From Tabrizicola sp. (GTDB taxonomy: Bacteria > Pseudomonadota > Alphaproteobacteria > Rhodobacterales > Rhodobacteraceae), in the NCBI RefSeq assembly GCF_030373185.1, contig NZ_JAUCZH010000005.1:124001-188000 (forward strand): a stretch of 64,000 nucleotides of DNA, given 5' to 3'. The notes under the pieces are model-generated. The model was not told the origin of the DNA. It was given only the letters and a program-made list of their open reading frames with translations, and searched no databases. Both the position numbers and the translations under genes were made by a program. This document shows positions 23,402 through 33,343 of this stretch, one piece after another. Within the stretch, counting starts at the first letter, position 1. Each line of letters opens with the position of its first letter.

Positions 23402-24553
23402 ATGACCATCCACTGGTGCGGTACCGGCCTGTCATCCATCCCCGGCCTGCGCCGCCTGATCGAGGCTGGCCACCCGGTCACCGTCTGGAACCGCACCGTC
23501 GCCAAGGCAAAGGCCGAGGTCGGTGACATTGCCAAGGATATCCGCCCCTACAGTCTGGAGGCGCTGACGGCAGCCCTTCAGCCCGGGGATGTGGCCATCT
23601 CCATGCTACCCGCCGACCAGCATGTCAGCATTGCCAAGGCCTGTCTGGCAAAGGGGGCGCATTTCGTTTCCTCGTCCTATATCGCGCCAGAGATGCGCGA
23701 ACTGGATCAGGCTTTCCGCGAAGCGGGGCTGGTGTCGATCAACGAAGTCGGGCTTGATCCCGGCATTGATCACCTGATGGCGCATGATCTGGTGGCCCGC
23801 TACCGCGCGTCCAAGGCGTTTTCGCCGGACAACACGCTCAGCTTCACGTCCTATTGTGGGGGGGTGCCGAAGATCCCCAATGCGTTTCGCTACAAGTTCA
23901 GTTGGGCGCCCGCGGGGGTTTTGAAGGCGCTTCGGTCGCCGTCACGCAGCTTGCGCCATTTCACCGAACTGCGGGTCGCGCGTCCGTGGGACGCGATCAC
24001 CCGCTATGACGCGCCCCTGCCGCAGCCGGAAAGCTTTGAGGTCTATCCCAACCGCGACAGCTATCCATTCATGCAGGACTACCGGTTCGAGCCGCATTGG
24101 AAAGTGCGCGACTTCGTGCGCGGGACGATCCGGCTGAACGGCTGGGCCGATGCATGGGCGCCGATCTTCGAGGAAATCGAGGCGCTGGAGGGGAAGCCTG
24201 CCGCCGAGGTTGACGCCGCGCTGAACGCCCGGGCGGCAGCGCTGTTGGAAGACAATGCCTATGCCGAGGGCGAGCCGGACCGTGTCGTGCTGTTCGTGTC
24301 GCTCAAGGCGGAAAAGGACGGCAAGCCGGTCTATCACGAAACATGGGCGATGGACGCATGGGGCGATGCGCGCGGCACGGCGATGGGGCGGCTGGTATCG
24401 GTTCCCGTGTCGCTGGCGGTCGAGGCGGTGCTGACCCGCGAGATTCCGGCCGGGGTCTATGCGGCGCCGCATGACCCGCGTCTTGTGACGCGCTGGTTGG
24501 CGGAGGTTGGCAATCTGGCGCAACACATGGACCGGATCGACCACTTGGCCTGA
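23402..24553 (+). CDS. saccharopine dehydrogenase, glutamate-forming type / saccharopine reductase-like
   Basis: 383 residues from ATG 23402, with AGGGAGA upstream. N-terminal Rossmann WCGTGLSSIPGLRRLIEAGHPVTVWNR, ISMLPADQHVSIAKACLAKGAHFVSSSYI, NEVGLDPGIDHLMA, and YCGGVPKIPNAFRYKFSWAPAGVL. These are hallmarks of the saccharopine dehydrogenase C-domain (LYS9-like), which splits saccharopine to glutamate and 2-aminoadipate-6-semialdehyde. It follows the LYS1-like gene after a structured 84-nt gap, so expression of the two may differ. The aminoadipate semialdehyde dehydrogenase is not in the window. Confidence 0.87.
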   Translation: MTIHWCGTGLSSIPGLRRLIEAGHPVTVWNRTVAKAKAEVGDIAKDIRPYSLEALTAALQPGDVAISMLPADQHVSIAKACLAKGAHFVSSSYIAPEMRELDQAFREAGLVSINEVGLDPGIDHLMAHDLVARYRASKAFSPDNTLSFTSYCGGVPKIPNAFRYKFSWAPAGVLKALRSPSRSLRHFTELRVARPWDAITRYDAPLPQPESFEVYPNRDSYPFMQDYRFEPHWKVRDFVRGTIRLNGWADAWAPIFEEIEALEGKPAAEVDAALNARAAALLEDNAYAEGEPDRVVLFVSLKAEKDGKPVYHETWAMDAWGDARGTAMGRLVSVPVSLAVEAVLTREIPAGVYAAPHDPRLVTRWLAEVGNLAQHMDRIDHLA

Positions 24554-24671
24554 ACCTTGGCGGCAGGGGTCCGGCGACCGTCCATCTGCGATTGAGGTGA
24601 CAGGGGGCGTCACTTAGGGCTATGCTGACATCTGACGATCCGGGCAAACCGGACATCTGGGGCAAGCGGGC

Positions 24672-26399
24672 GTGGGCGGCAATTCGAAGGCGAAAGATCG
24701 GTTCGGTCGTCTGGCTGACAGGCTGGCAGCGTTCGCGGCAAGGCGGGCGCGTCCTGCGGGTGGCTTTGTGTCGCAGCCCGAACCACGCTCCATCGGCGTC
24801 TATGCCCGAGGCAAGCAACTGGTGGCGGGGAACATCCTGCTGGCTGGCCATCTTGCCGAAGCGCCGGAAAGATCACTTTGGGAGATTGGACCGACCAGCG
24901 CGGACTTTCGGACAGAAGCCCATGGCTTTGCCTGGCTGGACGATCTGGCTGCCTTCGGGACCGCCGCCGCGCGCCGGCAGGCGCAGGCCTGGACCTGGGA
25001 CTGGATCTATCGCTATGGGGCCGGGCGTGGCCCGGGCTGGACGCCAGACCTGACCGGGCGGCGGATCATCCGCTGGATCCACCATGCAACCCTGCTTCTC
25101 TCGGGCCGGGACCGGGCCGAAACCGAGGCCTACTATCGCGCGCTTGCCTGTCAGTCTGCCTTTCTGGCGCGGCGCTGGAAGGCCGCAGCCCCCGGCCTGC
25201 CGCGGTTCGAGGCGTTGACGGGGCTTGTCTATGCCGGTTTGTCCCTGATCGGCATGGAACGGCTGATCGCCCCCGCGATCGCAGAACTCGCCCGGGCCTG
25301 TGACCTTGAGATCGACAAGGAGGGCGGCATTCCGACCCGCAACCCGGAAGAGCTTCTGGAGGTCTTGACCCTGCTGACCTGGGCTGCAAGCGCCATGACC
25401 GAGGCGGCCCATCCCGTTCCGCCTGCGATTTCGGCGGCAATCACCAGGATTGCGCCCGCGCTTCGCACTCTGCGCCATGCCGACGGAGACCTTGCACGGT
25501 TCCATGGCGGCGGGAAGGGTGCGGAAGGCCGGCTTGATCAGGCCCTTGCCGCAGCCGGCGCCCGCCCCGGCATCACGCCGACCATCGCAATGGGCTTTGT
25601 CCGCCTGTCGGGGCGGCGGACGTCGGTCATCGTCGATGCATCCTCGCCACCAGGAGGGCGGGCGGCGGTGACGGCACATGCCTCGACCGCGGCCTTCGAG
25701 CTTACGTCTGGCCGGCGGGCCTTGATCGTCAGTTGCGGTTCGGGTGCCGGTTTCGGCCCGGCATGGCGGCGAGCCGCCCGTGCCACCCAATCACATTCGG
25801 TCCTTTCCATTGATGGAGCCTCATCGTCACGCTTTGGTATTTCGGGCGAAGCGATGGAGCAGCGCGCCACAATCACCGCTTCGCGCTTTACGGCGGGCAG
25901 CGAAGGGGCTGACCTTTTCCTTGCTCACGACGGCTGGGCGGTCAGTCATGGTCTTACGGCCAGCCGAAGCCTGACCCTTTCTGCGGACGGACGCAGGCTT
26001 TCCGGCGTTGAGGCGCTGACCGCCCTGACGGCTGAAGCGCGGCGGCGCTTTGAAGACATGATGACGATGACCGCAATGGAAGGCGCACAATTTTCGATCC
26101 GCTTTCATCTGCATCCCGAAGTGGATGCCGCATTGGACATGGCCGATACTGCTGTCTCCATGGCTCTGCGCAGCGGAGAAATCTGGGTCTTCCGCTTTTC
26201 CGGTGCTGCGAGTCTGACGTTGGAACCGTCGGCATTTCTTGAAAAAGGCCGCCTTAAGCCACGTCCTTGCACACAAATCGTGCTAAGAGGGCAGGCGCGC
26301 GGCTTTGAAACCCGGATAGGCTGGACCTTGGCGAAGGCAAAGGATACTCCGCTGGCGATCCGTGATCTGGAAAGCAACGACCTCGAAGGGTTCGGCTGA
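24672..26399 (+). CDS. heparinase II/III family protein
   Basis: 575 residues from GTG 24672; no convincing ribosome site. N-terminal alpha/alpha toroid ([19 protein letters not shown].., [16 protein letters not shown]), then a C-terminal beta-sandwich ([19 protein letters not shown]..). This matches the heparinase II/III-like family that in Rhodobacterales sits next to purH. No signal peptide is evident, odd for a polysaccharide lyase; a cytoplasmic or cell-envelope-associated role is unknown. The purH ATG is 64 nt downstream, so the two may be co-transcribed. Confidence 0.82.
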   Translation: MGGNSKAKDRFGRLADRLAAFAARRARPAGGFVSQPEPRSIGVYARGKQLVAGNILLAGHLAEAPERSLWEIGPTSADFRTEAHGFAWLDDLAAFGTAAARRQAQAWTWDWIYRYGAGRGPGWTPDLTGRRIIRWIHHATLLLSGRDRAETEAYYRALACQSAFLARRWKAAAPGLPRFEALTGLVYAGLSLIGMERLIAPAIAELARACDLEIDKEGGIPTRNPEELLEVLTLLTWAASAMTEAAHPVPPAISAAITRIAPALRTLRHADGDLARFHGGGKGAEGRLDQALAAAGARPGITPTIAMGFVRLSGRRTSVIVDASSPPGGRAAVTAHASTAAFELTSGRRALIVSCGSGAGFGPAWRRAARATQSHSVLSIDGASSSRFGISGEAMEQRATITASRFTAGSEGADLFLAHDGWAVSHGLTASRSLTLSADGRRLSGVEALTALTAEARRRFEDMMTMTAMEGAQFSIRFHLHPEVDAALDMADTAVSMALRSGEIWVFRFSGAASLTLEPSAFLEKGRLKPRPCTQIVLRGQARGFETRIGWTLAKAKDTPLAIRDLESNDLEGFG

Positions 26400-26463
26400 C
26401 AGGCCCGGGTCAACAGGTTCAGCCACAAGGTTGGGCCTCAGGGCAAAGCGACAGGGTTTCCGT

Positions 26464-28050
26464 ATGACCAACCTCGTTCCCATCGGCCGCGCGCTGATTT
26501 CTGTTTCCGACAAGTCGGGTCTACTGGAACTTGCCCGCGCGCTTGCCAGCCAGGGTGTCGAACTCATCTCGACCAGTGGCACCCTGCTGATGCTGCGCAC
26601 GGCAGGGCTGAAGGTTCGTGACGTGGCCGAGGTGACGGGCTTCCCCGAGATGATGGATGGGCGCGTCAAGACGTTGCACCCCAATGTCCACGGCGGCCTT
26701 CTTGCCCTGCGTGACGATGACGAACACCTTGTCGCCATGGCCGCCCACGGGATCGAGCCGATCGACCTTCTGATCGTCAACCTCTACCCGTTCGAGGAAA
26801 CCGTGGCCAAGGGTGCAGACCACGCCACCTGTATCGAGAACATCGACATCGGCGGCCCCGCGATGATCCGCGCCGCATCAAAGAACCACCGCTTCGTGAC
26901 TGTCATCACTGACCCGGCCGATTATGATGCGCTGATTGATCAGATGCGCGCAAATGACGGTGCCACGACGCTGGCCTTTCGTCAGAAGCAGGCCTTGACG
27001 GCCTATTCCCGCACTGCGGCCTATGACACCGCCGTGTCCACCTGGCTGGCGGGTGAAACCAACGAAGCGACGCCGCGCTACCGCAGCTTTGCCGGCAAAC
27101 TGGCGCAGCCCCTGCGCTACGGCGAAAACCCGCACCAGTCCGCCGCCTTCTACACCGACGGCAGCCGCCGCCCCGGCGTTGCCACCGCCCGCCAGTGGCA
27201 GGGCAAGGAGCTGTCCTACAACAACATCAACGACACCGACGCTGCCTTCGAACTGGTGGCGGAATTTTTCGGCGGCGATCCCGCCTGCGCCATCATCAAG
27301 CACGCCAACCCCTGCGGCGTGGCCCGCGCCTCGACCTTGGTGGAAGCCTATCGCCGCGCCTATGTCTGCGACCAGACCTCGGCTTTCGGGGGCATTGTCG
27401 CGCTGAACCAGCCGCTTGACGCCGAAACCGCCGAAGAGATCGTCAAGATATTCACCGAAGTCGTCATCGCCCCCGGGGCCAGCGATGAGGCAAAGGCGAT
27501 CTTTGCCGCCAAGAAGAACCTGCGCCTTCTGACCACCGCTGCCCTGCCTGATCCCAGCGTAAAGGCGCTTGCCTTCAAGCAGGTCGCAGGCGGCTTTCTT
27601 GTGCAAGACCGTGACTCGGGCCATATCACGGCGGCCGACCTCAAGGTCGTCACCAGGCGCCCCCCCACCGACAAGGAACTTGCCGACCTCATGTTTGCAT
27701 GGACCGTCGCCAAACACGTCAAGTCCAACGCCATCATCTATGTCCGGGACGGCGCGACCGTCGGCGTGGGTGCCGGCCAGATGAGCCGCGTTGACAGCAC
27801 CCGCATTGCCGCCCGCAAGGCCGAAGACATGGCCGAAACCCTCGGCCTGCCCGCGCCCCTGACCCAAGGCGCGGTTGTCGCCTCGGACGCCTTCTTCCCC
27901 TTCGCCGACGGTCTGATCACCGCAGCCGAAGCAGGTGCCACCGCCATCATCCAGCCCGGCGGGTCGATGCGCGATGATGAGGTGATTGCGGCGGCTGACG
28001 CGCGTGGCCTTGCCATGGTCTTCACCGGCATGCGCCATTTCCGGCACTGA
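26464..28050 (+). CDS. purH: bifunctional AICAR transformylase / IMP cyclohydrolase
   Basis: 528 residues from ATG 26464. N-terminal IMP cyclohydrolase (MGS-like) domain: [51 protein letters not shown]-terminal AICAR formyltransferase: [36 protein letters not shown], and the terminal [18 protein letters not shown] and [12 protein letters not shown]. Final two steps of de novo purine synthesis. The lspA ATG begins 1 nt after its stop, so the two form an operon. Confidence 0.97.
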   Translation: MTNLVPIGRALISVSDKSGLLELARALASQGVELISTSGTLLMLRTAGLKVRDVAEVTGFPEMMDGRVKTLHPNVHGGLLALRDDDEHLVAMAAHGIEPIDLLIVNLYPFEETVAKGADHATCIENIDIGGPAMIRAASKNHRFVTVITDPADYDALIDQMRANDGATTLAFRQKQALTAYSRTAAYDTAVSTWLAGETNEATPRYRSFAGKLAQPLRYGENPHQSAAFYTDGSRRPGVATARQWQGKELSYNNINDTDAAFELVAEFFGGDPACAIIKHANPCGVARASTLVEAYRRAYVCDQTSAFGGIVALNQPLDAETAEEIVKIFTEVVIAPGASDEAKAIFAAKKNLRLLTTAALPDPSVKALAFKQVAGGFLVQDRDSGHITAADLKVVTRRPPTDKELADLMFAWTVAKHVKSNAIIYVRDGATVGVGAGQMSRVDSTRIAARKAEDMAETLGLPAPLTQGAVVASDAFFPFADGLITAAEAGATAIIQPGGSMRDDEVIAAADARGLAMVFTGMRHFRH

Positions 28051-28051
28051 C

Positions 28052-28546
28052 ATGCGCCGTTTCTGGATCACCGCAGCTGCCGTTTTCGGGCTGGATCAGT
28101 TGACGAAACTGGCCGTCGTCCACGGCCTGAACCTGATCGAGCGGGGCGAGATTGACGTGCTGCCCCCCTTCCTTGTGTTCCGCATGGCGTGGAACTACGG
28201 GGTGAACTTCGGCCTTTTCGCCGGTGGCTCGGACGCGACGCGCTGGGTGCTGATCACGATTGCGTTGGCGATCTCGGCCTGGGTCATCTGGTGGATGCGC
28301 AGTGAACAGGGCAGTTGGAAGGCGCAGGTGTCGGGTGGCCTTCTGGTCGGCGGCGCGCTGGGCAATGTGATCGACCGTATCGCCTATGGCGCGGTGGCCG
28401 ATTTTCTGAACATGTCGTGCTGCGGGATCGAGAACCCCTATGCCTTCAATGTGGCTGATATCGCGATCTTTGCGGGGGCCTTGGGGCTGGTGATCTTTGC
28501 CGGGGGTGACCCCAAGGGTGGAAAACCCGAGCGGACAAAGCGCTAA
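28052..28546 (+). CDS. lspA: prolipoprotein signal peptidase (signal peptidase II)
   Basis: 164 residues, four membrane helices. The catalytic aspartates lie in [15 protein letters not shown] and [11 protein letters not shown]; the [12 protein letters not shown] start and [13 protein letters not shown] loop are typical. It cleaves lipoprotein signal peptides at the inner membrane. The next gene, bamF, encodes one of its predicted substrates. Confidence 0.95.
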   Translation: MRRFWITAAAVFGLDQLTKLAVVHGLNLIERGEIDVLPPFLVFRMAWNYGVNFGLFAGGSDATRWVLITIALAISAWVIWWMRSEQGSWKAQVSGGLLVGGALGNVIDRIAYGAVADFLNMSCCGIENPYAFNVADIAIFAGALGLVIFAGGDPKGGKPERTKR

Positions 28547-28610
28547 AGACCCCGTGACGACCGCTGCGCTTTAGGCTAAGACAGAAAAAAGACGGGTGCG
28601 GAGGCAAGGA

Positions 28611-29141
28611 ATGCGGGCAGCGACAGGCAAGGCGATCTTCGCGGTTGCGATGATGCTGGCGCTTGCGGCCTGCGGTGGCGGTGACGCACCGCAGCTGATG
28701 AACCTTCGCAGCGGCCCAGGCCCCGATGAATTCGGGATCGTGCCGCCAAAGCCATTGCAGATGCCCGAAACCCTTGCGGAACTTCCCGAACCTTCACCGG
28801 GAGGACCGAACCTGACCGATGCGCAGCCTTTTGACGATGCGATCATCGCCTTGGGTGGCAAGCCGTCGGGTGCCGGGGGAATCCCCGCAGGTGACGGCGC
28901 GCTTTATTCCCATGCGGCACGGTTCGGCGTGGATGGCGGGATTCGCAATGTTCTTGCCTCGGAAGACCTTCAGTGGCGGCGTGACAACAACGGGCGCATT
29001 CTGGAACGGCTGTTCAACGTGAATGTCTATTACAAGGCCTACCGCGCGCAGCGGCTGGACCAGCAGGCAGAGCTCGCGCGCTGGCGGAAACTGGGGATCA
29101 AGACCCCATCCGCCCCGCCGCGCAAACCTGGCGAAGAGTAA
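28611..29141 (+). CDS. BamF-like lipoprotein (DUF3035)
   Basis: 176 residues from ATG 28611, set by GGAGG 6 nt upstream. Lipoprotein signal with lipobox LALAAC. The body is short and helical, with the family's PPKPLQMPETLAELPEP block and the C-terminal YYKAYRAQRLDQQAELARWR. PF11233 (DUF3035) was identified in Caulobacter as BamF, an alphaproteobacterial subunit of the beta-barrel assembly machine in the outer membrane. The link to two M16 genes downstream is conserved in Rhodobacterales. Confidence 0.85.
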   Translation: MRAATGKAIFAVAMMLALAACGGGDAPQLMNLRSGPGPDEFGIVPPKPLQMPETLAELPEPSPGGPNLTDAQPFDDAIIALGGKPSGAGGIPAGDGALYSHAARFGVDGGIRNVLASEDLQWRRDNNGRILERLFNVNVYYKAYRAQRLDQQAELARWRKLGIKTPSAPPRKPGEE

Positions 29142-29212
29142 CAAGCTCGTTGGTGGCCCTTGATTGTGGCCGCCACGCCAGCAGTTATAGCCAAACGTTC
29201 CCGGAGGTGCTG

Positions 29213-30631
29213 ATGCCCCTGATCAATGGTCGCAAGACCGGCCTTGGATTTGGCCGAAGATCTGGTCTTTGTGCCGCGCTGGCCTTTGCCTGCGTTCTGG
29301 CTCTTGCCGAAAAGGTCACGGCCGAGACGGTCACAACCTTCACCTTGGACAACGGCCTTGATGTCGTGGTGATCGAGGATCATCGCGCCCCGGTGGCCGT
29401 TCAGATGATCTGGTATCGCGTCGGGGCTGCGGATGAGCCCGCAGGCCAGTCGGGCATCGCGCATTTTCTGGAACACCTGATGTTCAAGGGGACCGAAAAG
29501 ATCGCGCCCAACCAGTTCTCGGCCACAGTGGAGGCACAGGGCGGCGATGACAACGCCTTCACCTCATGGGACTACACCGCCTATTTCCAGCGGATTGCAG
29601 CCGATCGGCTGGATCTGGTCATGGAGATGGAGGCCGATCGGATGCGCAATCTGGTTCTTACCGAAGATGATGTTCTGACCGAACGGCAAGTCATTCTGGA
29701 AGAGCGCGCACAGCGCACCGAAACCAGCCCTGGCGCGCTGTTGTCAGAACAGATGCGCGCGGCGCAGTATCTGAACCATCCCTATGCCATCCCGATCATC
29801 GGCTGGCGGCACGAGATGGAAGACCTCAGCCGCGAAGACGCGCTGGCCTATTACCAACGATTTTACGCCCCGAACAACGCGATCCTTGTCGTCGCCGGTG
29901 ACGTGACCCCGGATGAGGTACGGGCGCTGGCCGAAAAGCACTATGGCCCGCTGGAACCCAGCACTGGCATTGCCCAGCGCGACCGTCCACAAGAGCCGCC
30001 GCAACTGGCCGAACGACGGATCACGCTTGCTGATGAACGTGTGTCCGAACCCTATGTGATCCGCACCCATCTTGCCCCGGAACGCGATCCGGGCAACCAG
30101 TCCGAGGCCGCCGCCCTGACCGTTCTGGCCGAGCTTCTGGGGGGCAATGGTCAGACCTCTGTCCTTGCCCGCGCACTGCAATTTGACAGCCAGACGGCGG
30201 TCTATGCCTCGGCCTTCTACAGCGGCGCATCGATTGATGACGCGACTTTCGGGCTGATCGTGGTGCCAAGCCCCGGAGTATCGCTGGAAACGGCGGAGGC
30301 CGAACTTGACCGCGTTATTGCCGATTTCCTGCGCGACGGCCCGGATCCGGCCGCGTTGGAACGTATCCGCACGCAGGTCCGCGCGGGAGACATCTATGCG
30401 CGCGACAATGTGCAATCGCTTGCCCGCCGCTATGGCGAGGCGCTGAGCATCGGCCTGACCATCGACGACATCGAAAGCTGGGACGACGCGCTTTTCGCGG
30501 TGACCGAGGCGGATATCCTGGCCGCCGCCGAAAAGGTGTTTGACCGTCGCAATGCCGTGACCGGCTGGTTGACCCGTCCCGAAGCGGCACCCGACACCTT
30601 TGCCGCGCCAGAAGGAGAGACCAGCGAATGA
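29213..30631 (+). CDS. M16 family zinc metallopeptidase (catalytic partner)
   Basis: 472 residues from ATG 29213, set by GGAGGT 4 nt upstream; it removes a weak 21-residue extension. Signal peptide about 1-37 (LAEKVTAETV), so periplasmic. The inverted zinc motif HXXEH is intact in IAHFLEHLMFKGT, with distal glutamate in the following helix (YFQRIAADRLDLVMEMEADRM region). Mitochondrial-processing-peptidase-like clam-shell protease. It overlaps the next M16 gene by 4 nt; the pair probably forms a heterodimer. Confidence 0.92.
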   Translation: MPLINGRKTGLGFGRRSGLCAALAFACVLALAEKVTAETVTTFTLDNGLDVVVIEDHRAPVAVQMIWYRVGAADEPAGQSGIAHFLEHLMFKGTEKIAPNQFSATVEAQGGDDNAFTSWDYTAYFQRIAADRLDLVMEMEADRMRNLVLTEDDVLTERQVILEERAQRTETSPGALLSEQMRAAQYLNHPYAIPIIGWRHEMEDLSREDALAYYQRFYAPNNAILVVAGDVTPDEVRALAEKHYGPLEPSTGIAQRDRPQEPPQLAERRITLADERVSEPYVIRTHLAPERDPGNQSEAAALTVLAELLGGNGQTSVLARALQFDSQTAVYASAFYSGASIDDATFGLIVVPSPGVSLETAEAELDRVIADFLRDGPDPAALERIRTQVRAGDIYARDNVQSLARRYGEALSIGLTIDDIESWDDALFAVTEADILAAAEKVFDRRNAVTGWLTRPEAAPDTFAAPEGETSE

Positions 30632-31923
30632 TCCGCATCCTGGCAGCGTTTTTCATTGCCCTTGCGCTGCCTGCGCAAGCGGAATTGAACATCAAGGAAG
30701 TCACCTCGCCCGGCGGGATCACCGCATGGCTTGTTGAAGATCACAACATCCCCTTCACCGCGCTGGAAATCCGGTTTCGCGGCGGCACTTCGCTTGATGC
30801 ACCCGATCAGCGCGGGGCCGTCAACCTGATGACCGCGCTGATCGAGGAAGGTGCCGACGACATGGACAGCCGCGCCTTTGCCGAAGCGCGCGACAGTCTC
30901 GCGGCAGAGTTCAGCTTTGATTCCGGTGGCGATTCCATCAGTGTCTCGGCCCGCTTTCTGACCGAAAACCGTGATCAGGCCATTGCGCTTCTGCGCGAGG
31001 CGCTGGTCAATCCGCGCTTTGATCAGGACGCAGTTGATCGGGTGCGCGAACAGGTTCTGTCGATCTTGCGGTCGAATGCGAAGGACCCTGATACCATCAC
31101 CGGGACCACCTTTGACCAACTGGCCTTTGGCGACCACCCCTATGGCTTCCCAGGCGAAGGCACGGTTGAAACCGTAACGACGCTGACCCGCGCTGACATC
31201 CTTGCCGCCCACAAGGGCGCGCTGGCGCGGGACCGGATCTATTTCTCTGCCGCTGGTGACATCACTGAAGCAGAGCTGGGGCCGCTTCTGGACCGGTTGC
31301 TGGGCGATTTGCCCGCCACGGGTGCGCCCTTGCCGCCCCGCGCCGACTGGCTTTTGCCACCCGGCCAGACGGTTGTCGATTTTCCGACCCCGCAAGCCAC
31401 CGTGCGCTTTGGCCATGTCGGCATCCCGCGCGATGATGATGATTTCTTCGCCGCCTTCATCCTGAACGAGGTGATGGGCGGCGGCCGCTTCACCGCGCGC
31501 CTGATGAGCGAGGTGCGCGAAAAGCGCGGGCTGACCTATGGCATCGGCAGCTATCTGGTCAGCATGGACCAGTCGGAAATGCTGCTGGGCCAGTTTGCCG
31601 CCTCGAATGACAAGGTGGCCGAGGCGATTGACGTGCTGCGCGCCGAATGGACCCGGATCGCCACCCAAGGCATCACGGCCGAAGAACTGGAGACAACCAA
31701 GACCTACCTGACCGGCTCATACCCGCTGCGGTTTGACGGGAATGGCCCTATCGCCCGAATCCTTGTGGGGATGCAGATGCAGGGCCTGCCGATCGACTAT
31801 GCGGTCACCCGGAATGACAAGATCGAGGCCGTGACGCTGGAAGATGCCAAGCGCGTCGCCGCCCGCATCTTCCTGCCCGAAGCGCTTCATTTCGTGGTTG
31901 TAGGTCAGCCAACCGGTCTTTGA
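30628..31923 (+). CDS. M16 family peptidase-like protein lacking the zinc motif
   Basis: 431 residues with a short signal peptide (about 1-17, LPAQA). Same fold as the preceding protein, but where HXXEH should be the sequence reads VNLMTALIEEGADD, so the zinc site is gone. The substrate-binding EKRGLTYGIGSYL (Arg/Tyr) is kept. Such pairs of an active and an inactive M16 protein form periplasmic heterodimers in other alphaproteobacteria. Start overlaps the catalytic partner's stop by 4 nt. Confidence 0.9.
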   Translation: MIRILAAFFIALALPAQAELNIKEVTSPGGITAWLVEDHNIPFTALEIRFRGGTSLDAPDQRGAVNLMTALIEEGADDMDSRAFAEARDSLAAEFSFDSGGDSISVSARFLTENRDQAIALLREALVNPRFDQDAVDRVREQVLSILRSNAKDPDTITGTTFDQLAFGDHPYGFPGEGTVETVTTLTRADILAAHKGALARDRIYFSAAGDITEAELGPLLDRLLGDLPATGAPLPPRADWLLPPGQTVVDFPTPQATVRFGHVGIPRDDDDFFAAFILNEVMGGGRFTARLMSEVREKRGLTYGIGSYLVSMDQSEMLLGQFAASNDKVAEAIDVLRAEWTRIATQGITAEELETTKTYLTGSYPLRFDGNGPIARILVGMQMQGLPIDYAVTRNDKIEAVTLEDAKRVAARIFLPEALHFVVVGQPTGL

Positions 31924-31969
31924 TGCCAATGGAGCGCTCGCCAGTCCAGAGCAGGGTTCCCGATGACCT

Positions 31970-32956
31970 TCAGAACACGGCATGCGCGCCGCGGTCGTCC
32001 GTCACGTCGCCGCGCAACAAGGCGGCGTAGTGATCTTCCAGACGGTCGTTGCCAAATTCCGGCGTGGCGTCGGCGTCATAGCCTGCGCCGTCCCAGACCA
32101 GCATCGATTCCGTCGCGTAGTAGCGCCCGATCCGCGCCAGACCGGCCTTTGCGGCCAGCTTTGGTGACAGACGCCCGGCCAGCGACAAGCCGGCAATGAT
32201 TGCATCCATCATCGCCACCGGCACGCGCTTTATCCGCACCGGTTTGCCCGTCAGCCGCGTCAGCATCGCCGCTTGATCCAGCGGGGTGATCGCAGGCCCC
32301 GGCCCGCCGACCGGCAACACCCGGTTGCGCAGCGCCGGGTCGGTCAGGCACAGCGCCAGATAGCGCCCCAGATCGGCGTCCGAGATCGGCTTGCAGGCGG
32401 TCAGCCGACCGTCGCCGAAGACCAGAAAGGCCCGCCCGTCCCGCACCCGGGCCACCTGACCGGACAAGGATTTGAAATAGGCCGTTGGCCGGACGATCGA
32501 CCAGGCAATCGGGGAGGCCTGCAATTCGGCCTCGAAGGCCAGTTTCGCCCGCTGAAACTCCAGCAGCGGTTTTTGCACGCAGATCGCGGACAGGAGCACG
32601 AATTGCCCCACCCCTGCCGTTACCGCTGCCTGCAACGCGGCGGAATGGGCGGCGTGATCCACCGCCCAGGCATCCTTGCCGTCGCCCGTCCGGCTGGCAA
32701 GGCAGGACAGGACAGTCGACGGTCCGGACTTCTGCATGGCGGTGGCAAGGTCGGCGTGGCTGGTCGCAAGCCCTTCGATGATGGTGCAGCCGGGCAGGTG
32801 GGCGGCATACGATCCCGGTCGGACCAGCACCGTCACCTTATGGCCCGCCGCCTGCAAGGCCCGCGCCGTGGCCCGGCCAATCGTGCCGGTTGCCCCCAAA
32901 AGCAGAACCCGCTGCGGGGCGTCCGTCACAGTCTTGCCGTCCCTGCCATGGCGCAC
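31970..32956 (-). CDS. bciA: divinyl (proto)chlorophyllide 8-vinyl reductase, BciA type
   Basis: 328 residues from GTG 32956 (AAGGG 8 nt upstream; GTG 32929 is an alternative). NAD(P)-binding LLLGATGTIGRATARAL, VLSCLASRTGDGKDAWAVDH, FVLLSAICVQKPLLEFQRAK, and RPTAYFKSLSGQVARV closely fit BciA. BciA reduces the C8 vinyl group with NADPH in bacteriochlorophyll synthesis. No other photosynthesis gene is in the window; BciA usually lies outside the photosynthesis cluster. Same strand as, and 75 nt after, sbtB. Confidence 0.9.
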   Translation of the reverse strand: MRHGRDGKTVTDAPQRVLLLGATGTIGRATARALQAAGHKVTVLVRPGSYAAHLPGCTIIEGLATSHADLATAMQKSGPSTVLSCLASRTGDGKDAWAVDHAAHSAALQAAVTAGVGQFVLLSAICVQKPLLEFQRAKLAFEAELQASPIAWSIVRPTAYFKSLSGQVARVRDGRAFLVFGDGRLTACKPISDADLGRYLALCLTDPALRNRVLPVGGPGPAITPLDQAAMLTRLTGKPVRIKRVPVAMMDAIIAGLSLAGRLSPKLAAKAGLARIGRYYATESMLVWDGAGYDADATPEFGNDRLEDHYAALLRGDVTDDRGAHAVF

Positions 32957-33031
32957 CTCTCTGGCCCTTTGGGTCAGTCTAGCAGGACGGGTGCCGCCCG
33001 CCAGTCATTGCCAGACGGCACGGTCGTCGGT

Positions 33032-33340
33032 TCAGAACCGTTCGGCCCGCAGCACCTCGGCGTCGGTGACCCCGATCACGCCGATATGCCGCTCTACGAC
33101 GGCATAGGCCGCTTCCAGCAGACCCTCCAGCCGTTCGGGGCGGATCAGGCAGACCACGGCGACCATGCCGCTACGGCCGACCTGACCGTCACGGCTCCAT
33201 TCCCCGGACCGGCCGTTGCCACCCAGAACCGGCAACACCGTGAACCCGGTCACGCCCGCCTTTTCCAGTGCGGCGGTCAAGCGCCCCTCCATCGGGGCTT
33301 CGATGATGATCTCGACCCGCTTTGCCTTGTGCATCTGCAT
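33032..33340 (-). CDS. sbtB: PII-like protein SbtB
   Basis: 102 residues, ferredoxin-like PII fold (KRVEIIIEAPMEGRLTAALEKAG, VTGFTVLPVLGG). The T-loop-like segment is GNGRSGEWSRDGQVGRSG. Encoded 3 nt after sbtA, which identifies it as the regulatory partner that binds and inhibits the SbtA bicarbonate transporter in response to adenylate nucleotides in cyanobacteria. It ends RAERF without the C-terminal Cys-containing R-loop of cyanobacterial SbtB. GGGGG lies 7 nt before its ATG. Confidence 0.87.
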   Translation of the reverse strand: MQMHKAKRVEIIIEAPMEGRLTAALEKAGVTGFTVLPVLGGNGRSGEWSRDGQVGRSGMVAVVCLIRPERLEGLLEAAYAVVERHIGVIGVTDAEVLRAERF

Positions 33341-33343
33341 CTG

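Noticed and set aside
31924-31969. Terminator between the M16 gene and bciA
   Set aside because: Only a short GAGCGCTC self-complementary octamer; no convincing stem-loop or T-run.
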